Below, in pieces: positions 50,628 to 60,312 of a stretch of DNA of 64,000 nucleotides. Each line of letters begins with the position of its first letter. Position 1 is the stretch's first letter. The notes under the pieces are model-generated. The model had not been told where the DNA came from and did not search any database. It saw nothing but the letters and a program-made list of their open reading frames with translations. The DNA lies in NCBI RefSeq assembly GCF_002929745.1, contig NZ_PJIQ01000011.1, positions 1 through 64,000 on the forward strand, given 5' to 3'. Made by a program: the position numbers and the translations under genes. The stretch comes from Arthrobacter sp. B1805 (GTDB lineage Bacteria; Actinomycetota; Actinomycetes; Actinomycetales; Micrococcaceae).

Positions 50628-50790
50628 TTGAGGACGTATTACTACGACGCCCTTACACCGGTGTTCGTCTGGGTGATGCCGTTGGTGCTGACCGCGGGCA
50701 GTGATATTGACCTTCGTGAAAGAGGAGCCCCGGACGCCTCAACCGTCGGGCATGACGTGGCCCCCGCGCACCAGCGACCGCCAGCGCTTG
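50628..50790 (+). pseudogene. 3' fragment of an EmrB/QacA-type MFS gene
   Basis: The reading MRTYYYDALTPVFVWVMPLVL closely matches the last helix of the intact pump at 53135 (SSYNDALTPIFIWMVPLAL). After a one-base shift near 50700 the sequence continues ILTFVKEEPRTPQPSG, matching LLFFVQEKPLATG. Only the last about 45 codons remain. It points to an older second copy of the efflux gene, or a deletion of a neighbouring block. Confidence 0.7.
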
Positions 50791-50915
50791 CCGGTACGTG
50801 TTCCTCACTGCACACGCGACAAGCGTTAAGTCGGGGTTGAGTGGGCTGGACGAATATATTGCGGTCTGGAGGGGTTAGTTCCTAAGTCAGTACATTCAAC
50901 AGGAGGACGGTCGCT

Positions 50916-51893
<978 letters not shown>

Positions 51894-51909
51894 CTTGTGT
51901 CGCGGAACG

Positions 51910-52497
51910 ATGGCACACCGAACCGAAGGGAGCCCGCCGGAGAGGGCTTCGGGGGCCTCCCACGGTTCCGGGCCGAGCCCTCAGCAGCTTGATGCTGGCG
52001 CTGCTGCTGTCGAGGTGCTGGAACGAGAGTTGACTCTGCTGTGGCAGCGGGAGCGGTCGATGTCCCGCCAGGTATCCGGTCGGGTATCTGGCGGGACGCA
52101 TGTGGGCATGGAGCCGGCGGCGTATGGGCTGCTGAGCGTTCTTCAGCAGGAGGGTCCTCTGCGTCTTACCGCTATCGCAGCGATCCTGGAAGTCGGAAAG
52201 CCTTCGCTGAGCAGGCAGGTCACGGTACTGGAACACCTCGGTCTGGTCCGACGCGAAACGGACCCCGTTGATGCCCGTGCCCAAATGATTACCCTCACGG
52301 ACGCCGGGATCAGCCGGTTGGAGGCTGTTCAGCATGCCCGAACACGCGCCTTCCACAGGCTCCTAGCTGGTTGGGACATCAACGATCTGACCGCACTGAC
52401 TGACCTGGTGGGGCAGTTGAACACCATAAGTCTGGCCAAGGACAGGCTTGCCAACTATAACCTCCCTGAAACTGCATTTGTGCATCGCCTGCATTAG
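51910..52497 (+). CDS. MarR-family transcriptional regulator
   Basis: A 195-residue protein with a winged helix: GLLSVLQQEGPLRLTAIAAILEVGKPSLSRQVTVLEHLGLVRRETDPVDARAQMITLTDAG (about 80-140). The wing has DARAQMI. The N-terminal 30 residues are polar and may be overlong; the ribosome site for ATG 51910 is weak. It follows the reductase gene closely and precedes a TetR gene by 14 bases, so the block 50916-54781 may be one transcript. Confidence 0.85.
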   Translation: MAHRTEGSPPERASGASHGSGPSPQQLDAGAAAVEVLERELTLLWQRERSMSRQVSGRVSGGTHVGMEPAAYGLLSVLQQEGPLRLTAIAAILEVGKPSLSRQVTVLEHLGLVRRETDPVDARAQMITLTDAGISRLEAVQHARTRAFHRLLAGWDINDLTALTDLVGQLNTISLAKDRLANYNLPETAFVHRLH

Positions 52498-52511
52498 TGC
52501 AAATATAAGGT

Positions 52512-53138
52512 GTGACTGATTCCCTCCCCGTATCTTTGCGTGAGCGTAGGCGGGCCGAGACGTGGGAAGCCCTTCATGAGGCAGCCGCGCTGCTGGCGCT
52601 GGAGCGCGGTATCGAACACACCACGATCGAGGCGATAGTAGATCAGGCGGGGGTATCACCACGGACATTCTTCAATTACTTCCGCAGCAAGGAAGATGCG
52701 GTGCTGGGACTGCGTGAGCCATCCCTTGACCGAAATCTGCTGTCGGAACTCTCTCTTGAGCAGGAGCTTTTAGGCCAGGTGTCACGCCTGTTGCTCGCGG
52801 TGGCCCAGACGGCGCTTGGCAGCACGGACTCGGCCAGGCGTCGGAGTCTGATGAAAGACCAGCCTCATCTGCGCCAGCGACAGATGGAATACATGATCAA
52901 GGCCGAGGACATGGTGCGCCGGGGACTGGCCGATTGGTTGACGGAAAACCCGGGCTGGCCAGGCAGCAGCACGGAGTTCAGCGCCGAAGAGATTTCCCGG
53001 ATGCTCGTCATGGTTGGTGGCGTCCCGGTCCGGTTCACCCTGACAGCTCCGGGTTATGAACCCGGCACGGGCCTCACCGCGGAAGACATTGCCCCCGCGA
53101 TAACACTCCTTCATCACCTGCAAAGGAACCTTTCATGA
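52512..53138 (+). CDS. TetR-family regulator (first)
   Basis: A 208-residue protein. The DNA-binding part is WEALHEAAALLALERGIEHTTIEAIVDQAGVSPRTFFNYFRSKEDAVLG, a clear TetR helix-turn-helix. The start is a GTG at 52512. Half-sites TTGTGCA and AGTGCAAAT lie just upstream at about 52478-52506. They resemble the core of the perfect operator at 54811 (TTTGCACT..AGTGCAAA), so the two TetR proteins may recognise related sites. The stop overlaps the pump start in ATGA, so it is the local repressor of the MFS pump. Confidence 0.87.
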   Translation: MTDSLPVSLRERRRAETWEALHEAAALLALERGIEHTTIEAIVDQAGVSPRTFFNYFRSKEDAVLGLREPSLDRNLLSELSLEQELLGQVSRLLLAVAQTALGSTDSARRRSLMKDQPHLRQRQMEYMIKAEDMVRRGLADWLTENPGWPGSSTEFSAEEISRMLVMVGGVPVRFTLTAPGYEPGTGLTAEDIAPAITLLHHLQRNLS

Positions 53139-54781
53139 CCACCGTCCCCGCCCACAAAGCCAACCCCGGCGAAGGGAAGCAGCACATCGTTCTGCTCTTC
53201 GTCGGCCTGATGCTCTCAATGCTGCTGGCAGCGCTGAACCAGACGGTCCTGAGCACCGCCCTGCCCACGATCGTGGGCGAGCTCAATGGTGTTGACCAGA
53301 TGCTGTGGGTGATCACCGCGTTCATTCTCGCCTCGACCATCATGATGCCGGTGTACGGCAAGCTCGGTGACCTGATGGGCCGCAAAGAGCTGCTGATGGC
53401 TGCCATCGTGCTGTTCATGGCGGGATCCGTCGTGGGAGCCCTGGCCGGGAACATGGAAGTGCTCATCACCGCCCGTGTCATTCAGGGCCTGGGTGGTGGT
53501 GGCCTGATGATCCTGTCCCAGGCGATCATCGCCGACGTTGTTCCGGCCCGGGAACGAGGCAAATACATGGGCGTCATGGGTGGGGTTTTCGCCATTTCCT
53601 CCGTGGCCGGCCCACTGTTGGGCGGTTGGTTCACGGAAGGCCCCGGCTGGAGATGGGTCTTTTGGATCAACATTCCGCTGGGCCTGCTGGCACTGGCCGG
53701 GGCTGTCTTCTTCCTGAAACTCCCCCGTCGCAGGGGGAAGCTGCGGCTGGACCTGGGCGGCATGGTGCTCATCGCCATCGCGACGACCTGCCTGGTGCTG
53801 TTCGCCACCTGGGGTGGAAGTAAGTACGAATGGACCGACCCGATCATCCTGGCCCTGATCGCCGGCACTATCCTGGCCGCGGTGGCCTTTGTCCTCGTGG
53901 AGCGGCGCACGGCCGAGCCGATCATTCCCCTGCACCTGTTCAGGGACCGCAACTTCAACCTCACTACCATCGCGGGCCTGCTGATCGGTGTGGCGATGTT
54001 CGGGGCCATCGGCTACCTTCCGACCTACCTGCAGATGGCTTTCGGGGCCAGCGCCACCGAATCCGGGCTGCTGATGATCCCGATGATGGGCGCCCTGCTG
54101 GTCGCCTCGGTCGTCTCCGGCCAGCTGGTATCCAAGACCGGACGGTACAAATGGATGCCGATCGCCGGGAGCATCATCGTTGCCGTAGCTCTGGCACTGC
54201 TGTCCACCCTCACACCGGAACAGCCCCTGTGGGAGATCTGCGCCTACCTGGCCGTCATGGGCCTCGGGTTGGGCCTGAACATGCAGATCCTGGTCCTGAT
54301 CGTGCAGAACTCCTTCCCCCTCAGCCAGGTCGGAACGGCCACCGCGTCGAACAACTTCTTCCGCCAGATCGGCGCCACCCTCGGATCAGCGGTCGTCGGC
54401 AGCCTTTTCGCCAGCCGCCTGCAGGACCTGCTCCTGGAACGACTCCCCGCAGCCGCCGGGAACGGGGCCAGCGCCGGTGCATCCAACTCGCTGACACCGG
54501 CACTGGTCAACACCCTGCCGGCCCCGGTCAGGGATGTGATCATCTCCTCCTACAACGACGCCCTGACACCGATCTTCATCTGGATGGTTCCCCTGGCACT
54601 GCTCGCCACCGTGCTGCTGTTCTTCGTCCAGGAAAAACCACTGGCCACCGGCATCGAACACGACATCCTGCCCGAGTCGGTTTCCGAAGGCAACATCCTG
54701 ATCACCACCGACGACGACAGCAGCACCGATACCAATGACGAAACCGATGTCCCTGCCGAGCGTGTCCGCTCCGGGCGGTAG
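53135..54781 (+). CDS. MFS multidrug transporter, DHA2 (EmrB/QacA) family
   Basis: A 548-residue protein with 14 predicted helices. Motif A-like GKLGDLMGRKELLM lies after helix 2; RVIQGLGGGGLMILSQAIIADVVPARERGKYMG is the motif B/C-like helix 4-5 region; GVFAISSVAGPLLGGWF is antiporter motif C. Proton-coupled export of drugs or cationic toxins is expected. It overlaps the TetR gene by 4 bases. The C-terminus (DDDSSTDTNDETD) is acidic and cytoplasmic. A decayed copy of its 3' end lies at 50628. Confidence 0.93.
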   Translation: MTTVPAHKANPGEGKQHIVLLFVGLMLSMLLAALNQTVLSTALPTIVGELNGVDQMLWVITAFILASTIMMPVYGKLGDLMGRKELLMAAIVLFMAGSVVGALAGNMEVLITARVIQGLGGGGLMILSQAIIADVVPARERGKYMGVMGGVFAISSVAGPLLGGWFTEGPGWRWVFWINIPLGLLALAGAVFFLKLPRRRGKLRLDLGGMVLIAIATTCLVLFATWGGSKYEWTDPIILALIAGTILAAVAFVLVERRTAEPIIPLHLFRDRNFNLTTIAGLLIGVAMFGAIGYLPTYLQMAFGASATESGLLMIPMMGALLVASVVSGQLVSKTGRYKWMPIAGSIIVAVALALLSTLTPEQPLWEICAYLAVMGLGLGLNMQILVLIVQNSFPLSQVGTATASNNFFRQIGATLGSAVVGSLFASRLQDLLLERLPAAAGNGASAGASNSLTPALVNTLPAPVRDVIISSYNDALTPIFIWMVPLALLATVLLFFVQEKPLATGIEHDILPESVSEGNILITTDDDSSTDTNDETDVPAERVRSGR

Positions 54782-54810
54782 CCTCCCCCTTCATTCGCTG
54801 GTAACTATCC

Positions 54811-54849
54811 GTACGGGAGGGTTTGCACTGAGTGCAAACCCTCCCGTAC
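54811..54849. promoter_or_regulatory. perfect 39-bp palindrome, TetR operator and possible terminator
   Basis: The arms GTACGGGAGGGTTTGCACT (54811-54829) and its exact complement (54831-54849) flank a single G. The inner part TTTGCACT-G-AGTGCAAA is a textbook TetR operator. It lies 10 bases before the second TetR ATG and 30 bases after the MFS stop. The GC-rich outer arms could also fold as a terminator of the pump transcript. Confidence 0.85.
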
Positions 54850-54858
54850 GCTGTTTTC

Positions 54859-55488
54859 ATGAGTGGTTCTTCAGGCGAGGTCCGCTCCGTCCAGTCCGGA
54901 TGGGAAACGAACAAAGCCGCAACCCGGACCACGATTGTAAAGACGGCAATGGATCTCGTGCGTGTGAAGGGACCTGCCGGATTAACCGTGGATGACATCG
55001 CCGCGGGCGCCGGAGTATCACGGCGTACGTTCTTCAATTACTTCCCCAGTCGTGAGGCTGCCCTGGTGGTCAGCATCGAAGACTTCCTGGACCATGCGGC
55101 GGACCAATTCCTGTCCCGCCCGGCACAGGAGCCGCTGCTTGAATCGATGTATGAGGTGCTGATCGCCCTGGCGGACCCGATTCACCTGGCCGCGATGACC
55201 GAGGTATATGGCCTGGCTGGGACCGATGCGCAGATGAACCGGTTCCAGCTCCAAGGGTGGGAGAGCTGCGCTGACCGGCTGATCGCCGCTATCAGTCAGC
55301 GCCCCGGAGCCGGCTCCGATCCGCTCTACGCCAGTGCCTTGGTCGGCTCTGTGCTCTCATCCGGGAAGGCCGCGCTAGCCCAGTGGTACAGCCGTACCGG
55401 CGGCGATGTTACCGAGGAGTCTTTGCAGCTTTTGCGTCAGCTCCTGGTCGACGTGGTCGGATACCTGCGCCACGGCTTCACCCGATAA
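54859..55488 (+). CDS. TetR-family regulator (second)
   Basis: A 209-residue protein. The helix-turn-helix region reads ATRTTIVKTAMDLVRVKGPAGLTVDDIAAGAGVSRRTFFNYFPSREAALV. I chose ATG 54859 because the earlier ATG lies inside the operator palindrome. The C-terminal ligand domain is divergent, as usual. It sits between two exporters (MFS upstream, MMPL 54 bases downstream) and likely represses the MMPL gene and itself through 54811-54849. Confidence 0.88.
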   Translation: MSGSSGEVRSVQSGWETNKAATRTTIVKTAMDLVRVKGPAGLTVDDIAAGAGVSRRTFFNYFPSREAALVVSIEDFLDHAADQFLSRPAQEPLLESMYEVLIALADPIHLAAMTEVYGLAGTDAQMNRFQLQGWESCADRLIAAISQRPGAGSDPLYASALVGSVLSSGKAALAQWYSRTGGDVTEESLQLLRQLLVDVVGYLRHGFTR

Positions 55489-55542
55489 TCCACCTTTCCA
55501 TCAGAATTTTCACCAGAACCTTTATCAGAACGGCTGAAATCA

Positions 55543-58077
55543 ATGGCATCTCTGCTTTATCACCTGGGCCGGCTGGCCTACCGGCGCCGCTGGTTGGTCC
55601 TGGCTCTGTGGACGGCGGTGGTGCTGGGCACCGGTGGCGCCGCGGTGGCGTTCCACGGCACGATGAGCAACAACTTCAGCATTCCGGGTACCGAAAGCCA
55701 GCGTGTCCTGGATCAGCTCGAAGAGGAACTGCCCGAAGCAGCCGGCGGCAGTGGCGCCGTAGTCTTCGATGCCGGTTCCGGTAGTTTCACGCCCGCCCAG
55801 GAACAGGCCATCGCAGATGCGCTGGCCCGGCTGAGCGATGTCCCCGAGATCCAGTCAGCGGCCAACCCCTTCGAGCTGCAGAACCAGATCGACGACGGAG
55901 CAGTCCAACTGGCCGAGGGCAAAGCCCAGCTGGAGGCAGCCAAAGCACAGATCACTGAGGGCCGCCAGCAGCTGGATGCCCAGCAGGCACAGTTGGATGC
56001 CGCTGCGGCAGCCGGGGCCCCCGGCATAGACCAGGCCCTCGCCCAGTTGGGGGCAGCCCGTGAAGAGCTGGAAGCCGGCGCGAGCGAAATCGCCGCCAAC
56101 GAGGAATCCCTGGCACTGGGCCAGCGCGCCCTTGATGCCTCAGCCGGCACCCGGACCGTCTCGGAGGACGGAACAACGGCCGTCACACAGGTCCAGTTCA
56201 CCGAATCGATTTACGAAGTCGCGCCCGAAGTCCGTGAAGAAGTAAAGGACATTCTCTCGGAGCCCTCCGCCTCGGGGGTCGAGGTTTATCTGAGCCAGAG
56301 CATCACCCAGGATGTCTCCGAAGTCATCGGCGCCGCGGAGATCATCGGAATCGGCGTCGCGGCCCTGGTTCTGATCGTCATGCTCGGAACCCTGGTCGCT
56401 GCCGGCCTGCCGTTGTTGATGGCCGTCATCGGTGTGGCCGTCGGGGTCGGCGGGACTTTCGCGCTCTCCGGCGTGATCGAAATGGCGTCCGTGTCGGTAT
56501 TTCTGGCTCTGATGCTCGGACTTGCTGTCGGCATCGATTATTCGCTCTTCATTGTCAACAGGCACCGGACCCAGTTGCTGCGCGGCATGGGCATGGAGGA
56601 ATCCGTGGCCCGGGCCACGGGAACGTCAGGGAATTCGGTGCTGTTCGCCGGGCTGACCGTCGTCATCGCCCTGGCCGCCCTGTCCGTGCCCGGCCTTCCC
56701 TTCCTGACCATCATGGGTCTGGCAGGTGCCGGTACCGTGGCGCTGGCAGTGCTCGTCGCCCTCACCCTGACTCCTGCGATGCTGGGATTCATCGGAACCC
56801 GGATCGTGTCCAAACGCGCCTGGGGCAAGGCACGCGCCGTCAACGCCGCCGCGGCCGAGAAGGCCGCCCTTGGCGGGATGTCGGCTGCAGCCGTGGAAGA
56901 AGCAGCCGATCAGGAACACAGCCGCCACGGCTGGGGCGCGTTCGTGACCCGCCACCCCATCATTGTCCTGAGCGTGACGGTCCTGGCCCTGGCCATCACC
57001 GCGCTTCCAGCCGCGCAGCTCCGGGTAGCCCTGCCTGATGGAGGCAGCGAACCGGTGAACTCCGACGCCTACAAGGCCTACACCGCCCTCGGTGAGTCCT
57101 TCGGTGAAGGCGTCAACGGTCCCATCATTGCCGTCGGTGAACTTCCTGCAGGCCTCAGCGACACCGAGTCACAAGAACTGCAGTACGACGTCGCTGACCG
57201 TCTCCGGGAGGTCAACAACGTGACCGCAGCCCTGCCCGCCCTCGTCAGCGAGGACGGTCGGACCGCGATCTTCCAGGTGATCCCGGCCGAAGGACCAGCC
57301 AGCGCCAGCACCGAACAAGCAGTCGCCGACCTGCGCAGCGCCGCCACGGACATCGAAACGGACACCGGGGTGAGCATCGGCCTGACCGGTCAGACAGCCG
57401 CCAACATTGACGTCTCCGAGAAACTGTTCAACGCCCTACCCCTGTACCTGGGCGTCGTCATCGGGCTCTCACTGGTGCTGCTGCTGCTGGTCTTCCGCTC
57501 CATCCTGGTCCCGCTGCTGGCAACCGGCGGGTTCCTGCTCTCCATGGCGGCGACCTTCGGCGCCATCGTCGCCATCTACCAGTGGGGCTGGCTCGGGGAA
57601 ATCTTCGGGGTCCACAACCCCGCGGCAGTCCTCAGTTTCCTGCCGATCATCCTCATCGGCGTACTGTTCGGCCTGGCCATGGACTACCAGGTATTCCTGG
57701 TCTCGGGCATGCGCGAGTCCCACATCCACGGAGAAGACGCCCGCAGCGCCGTCCGGACCGGCTTCAGCCACGGTGCGCGCGTCGTCACCGCCGCAGCGAT
57801 CATCATGACAGCCGTCTTTGCAGGATTCATCTTCTCCGGACTGACCATGGTCCGTCCCATCGGATTCAGCCTGTCCTTCGGTGTCCTGGTCGACGCATTC
57901 CTGATCCGGATGACAATCATCCCCGCCGCGATGCACCTCCTCGCCGAAAAGGCCTGGTGGATCCCCCGCTGGCTGGACCGCATCCTGCCCGATGTCGACG
58001 TCGAAGGCGCAAAACTCCCAGCCCCTCCTACCCCCACCGGGCCTTCCGCCCCGGATCTGGTCAGCGCACGCAGCTGA
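55543..58077 (+). CDS. MMPL-family RND transporter
   Basis: An 844-residue protein with the RND layout: helix 1 (WLVLALWTAVVLGTGGAAVAF), a periplasmic loop, five helices including VFLALMLGLAVGIDYSLFIVNRHRTQLLRGM (the GxDY proton-relay motif of MMPL), a second loop, and helices ending with VLFGLAMDYQVFLVSGMRE (second GxAxDY). The first loop has a coiled coil (about 115-200; QLEAAKAQITEGRQQL). MMPL proteins export lipids or hydrophobic compounds. It follows the second TetR gene closely. Confidence 0.93.
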   Translation: MASLLYHLGRLAYRRRWLVLALWTAVVLGTGGAAVAFHGTMSNNFSIPGTESQRVLDQLEEELPEAAGGSGAVVFDAGSGSFTPAQEQAIADALARLSDVPEIQSAANPFELQNQIDDGAVQLAEGKAQLEAAKAQITEGRQQLDAQQAQLDAAAAAGAPGIDQALAQLGAAREELEAGASEIAANEESLALGQRALDASAGTRTVSEDGTTAVTQVQFTESIYEVAPEVREEVKDILSEPSASGVEVYLSQSITQDVSEVIGAAEIIGIGVAALVLIVMLGTLVAAGLPLLMAVIGVAVGVGGTFALSGVIEMASVSVFLALMLGLAVGIDYSLFIVNRHRTQLLRGMGMEESVARATGTSGNSVLFAGLTVVIALAALSVPGLPFLTIMGLAGAGTVALAVLVALTLTPAMLGFIGTRIVSKRAWGKARAVNAAAAEKAALGGMSAAAVEEAADQEHSRHGWGAFVTRHPIIVLSVTVLALAITALPAAQLRVALPDGGSEPVNSDAYKAYTALGESFGEGVNGPIIAVGELPAGLSDTESQELQYDVADRLREVNNVTAALPALVSEDGRTAIFQVIPAEGPASASTEQAVADLRSAATDIETDTGVSIGLTGQTAANIDVSEKLFNALPLYLGVVIGLSLVLLLLVFRSILVPLLATGGFLLSMAATFGAIVAIYQWGWLGEIFGVHNPAAVLSFLPIILIGVLFGLAMDYQVFLVSGMRESHIHGEDARSAVRTGFSHGARVVTAAAIIMTAVFAGFIFSGLTMVRPIGFSLSFGVLVDAFLIRMTIIPAAMHLLAEKAWWIPRWLDRILPDVDVEGAKLPAPPTPTGPSAPDLVSARS

Positions 58078-58083
58078 CACAAT

Positions 58084-58119
58084 CCCCCAGTGCCGGCCCC
58101 ACCATGCCGGCACTGGGGG
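58084..58119 (+). terminator. terminator after the MMPL gene
   Basis: Perfect 14-bp arms CCCCCAGTGCCGGC (58084-58097) and GCCGGCACTGGGGG (58106-58119) with loop CCCACCAT lie 7 bases past the stop. There is no T-tract, as is common in GC-rich actinobacteria. Confidence 0.7.
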
Positions 58120-58268
58120 CACCATGATCGACACGGAGCAACACACGCGGTCATCGAATAAACGCACACCAGGCCGCAGAACTCGAGCCTGTCACAGTCA
58201 CGAACACACTTCTTGTGAACTGCTGAAACTGTTCCCACTGCACCGCGCAGTAATTAGCGGAACTCGGT

Positions 58269-60098
58269 CTAGACCGGTGAGGGAAGCCTGACCGTGAACG
58301 TAGAACCGTGACCGGGTTCGCTCGTGCAGAAAATTTCCCCCTGATGGCCTTCGATGATCGCTCTGGTGATGGAGAGCCCAAGCCCTGTTCCCGGAACCGA
58401 CGAAGCCCTTGCCGACCTGGTCCGGAAAAACTTCTCGAACACCCGTTCCGCGTCCAGTGGCGACATCCCCACGCCGGTGTCCCTGACACTCAAGGTGAGT
58501 TGACCATCTTCGGTTCGTGCCTCCACAGCGATCGCACCACCTTCGGCGGTGTACTTGATGGCGTTGGAGAGCAGGTTATCGAGCACCTGGCTCATCCGCA
58601 GCGGATCAGCGTACGTCCACAACGGCGATGGCACATCGGTGCTGATCTTGACCCCAGCCTCGGCTGCCTGTAGCGACGCCGATACGATCACCGAGTCGAT
58701 GAGGCCCGCGATGTCCATCGTGCGTGGATGCGTTGTCATCGCGGCTGAGGTCGATAGCAACAGGTCGGAAACCATCTCCGTGAGACGCTCAGCTGACCGG
58801 TGCGCGATATTAACATGGTGGGAAACTTCTTGTAGCTCATGAGCCTCCTGAGCGAGCTCGAGATTACCCAGGATGGACGTCAAAGGCGCCCGCAGCTCAT
58901 GTGACACCATAGCGATGATGTCGTCCTTCGCCGTTACCGCCTCCACAAGACTCGTGACATCGCTATAGGCAACTACGGCCCCTGCGAACTCCCCGGACTC
59001 GGCGTTCATGCTTCGCGCCGCGGTGGACAAAGCCAGTGCACCTTTTCCTTCACCGGCCCACACGTAGTAATCAGCGAACGTTTCCCCGCGGATAGCCCTG
59101 GTGGCCGGCATCCTATCCATCGGCAACAAGGTCCTACGGTCCTGCCCGTACAACACCAACGAGCGGCCGTTGACATCTGATCCTGGGACGGACTCCTCAA
59201 AGACCTTTTGCTGTCTGTTGCGCAGGACTATCTGACCCGTGGCATCGACGACCATGACGCCGACGTCGATGGTATCCAGGACGGCCTTGAGGAGTTTCTC
59301 GCTTTTCTCGCTGGATTCAAGCAGCTGTAGCAGTTCCGCGTCCTTTCGTTCCAGCTTCCGCTGCTGAAGGAACAAGGTCGCGGTCACGAAGCGCACCGTC
59401 AACGCCACCGCCAGCAGCATCAGCGCCACCAGGACTGTCGTGGTTATTTGGGTTGCCGTGACCTTCAGTGATCCCAACAGCAAGGGCACCAATCCCAGCA
59501 CCAACGGCACGACAAAGCTGATGAGCATTATGAGTCTCGGAAAACGGCCAGAAGCCGCCAGCCAAATCACCGGGAAAATCAACAGGACACTCAGCCCTGG
59601 AAGGAACTCTGCGGCCCCGAGACGTGAAAGAGCTAGAGCAACCACATTCCCTGCCGGAATACTCAGCGTCGCAACCGACGGCAACCGCTTCCACGGGACC
59701 ACCCAACATGCCACGAACAACAGCGAATGAACCAGCAACGAAACCTGGAACAACCCTTCACCCAGCAGTCCAGGCCACGCAGCAGGCACAGCCAAAGCCA
59801 CACACCCGATGATGACTGTCAGCGGTAACTGGACCAGCACCATCCGAGTCCTCAAAGTCAAGCCTTCCAGATATGAAAGCCCCGAAGACTCTGCCTCCCT
59901 AAACATCGCAGGAGGGAAAGGGGAAGACAGCGCGCTGCAGTAAGGGATCGTGCCAAGGAGAGACCATGGGTTTATTATTACCGCTACCACCGCAGGAAGA
60001 GCGGCATAGAAACCACGCCAGTGGTTCCGCGTAGCTGCCCCCTTCGCACGGCCTTCCGCTCGTGAACTGGATATCGGTGACGGGAACGATGACTCCAA
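58269..60098 (-). CDS. membrane-bound PAS sensor histidine kinase
   Basis: About 609 residues. The N-terminal half has about seven helices (from about 30 to 235), a coiled-coil linker (QQRKLERKDAELLQLLESSEKSEKLL) and a PAS domain (LDTIDVGVMVVDATGQIVLRN). HisKA then has MVSHELRAPLTSILGNLEL (phospho-His). The ATPase has QVLDNLLSNAIKYTAEGG (N box), DTGVGMS (G1) and GTGLGLSI (G2). The start is uncertain: TTG 60098 is the longest, an ATG lies at about 59905. No response regulator gene is adjacent, so it is an orphan kinase. The signal is unknown. Confidence 0.88.
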   Translation of the reverse strand: MESSFPSPISSSRAEGRAKGAATRNHWRGFYAALPAVVAVIINPWSLLGTIPYCSALSSPFPPAMFREAESSGLSYLEGLTLRTRMVLVQLPLTVIIGCVALAVPAAWPGLLGEGLFQVSLLVHSLLFVACWVVPWKRLPSVATLSIPAGNVVALALSRLGAAEFLPGLSVLLIFPVIWLAASGRFPRLIMLISFVVPLVLGLVPLLLGSLKVTATQITTTVLVALMLLAVALTVRFVTATLFLQQRKLERKDAELLQLLESSEKSEKLLKAVLDTIDVGVMVVDATGQIVLRNRQQKVFEESVPGSDVNGRSLVLYGQDRRTLLPMDRMPATRAIRGETFADYYVWAGEGKGALALSTAARSMNAESGEFAGAVVAYSDVTSLVEAVTAKDDIIAMVSHELRAPLTSILGNLELAQEAHELQEVSHHVNIAHRSAERLTEMVSDLLLSTSAAMTTHPRTMDIAGLIDSVIVSASLQAAEAGVKISTDVPSPLWTYADPLRMSQVLDNLLSNAIKYTAEGGAIAVEARTEDGQLTLSVRDTGVGMSPLDAERVFEKFFRTRSARASSVPGTGLGLSITRAIIEGHQGEIFCTSEPGHGSTFTVRLPSPV

Positions 60099-60222
60099 AC
60101 ATCTGCGCGAGGGCGGGAACCGGGAGAAATCTAGCGGGTTCCACTCCTCCCTGCATGCGCTCCGTCACTGAGCAGATGACAAGCACAACCGTCCGAACCG
60201 CCGCAGCGCGGTCAACGCACGA

Positions 60223-60253
60223 ACGCCGCCCACCCCATAAAGGTGAGCGGCGT
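60223..60253 (-). terminator. terminator after the CHRD gene
   Basis: ACGCCGCCCACC (60223-60234) pairs with GGTGAGCGGCGT (60242-60253) with one mismatch and a 7-base loop, about 60 bases past the CHRD stop on its strand. Nothing else is visible in 60099-60312. Confidence 0.55.
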
Positions 60254-60312
60254 CCGCGGTAGTACTTCCAGGATCAGACTCGGTGTCGCAGTCTAGCCCT
60301 TTGGGGACCTAC

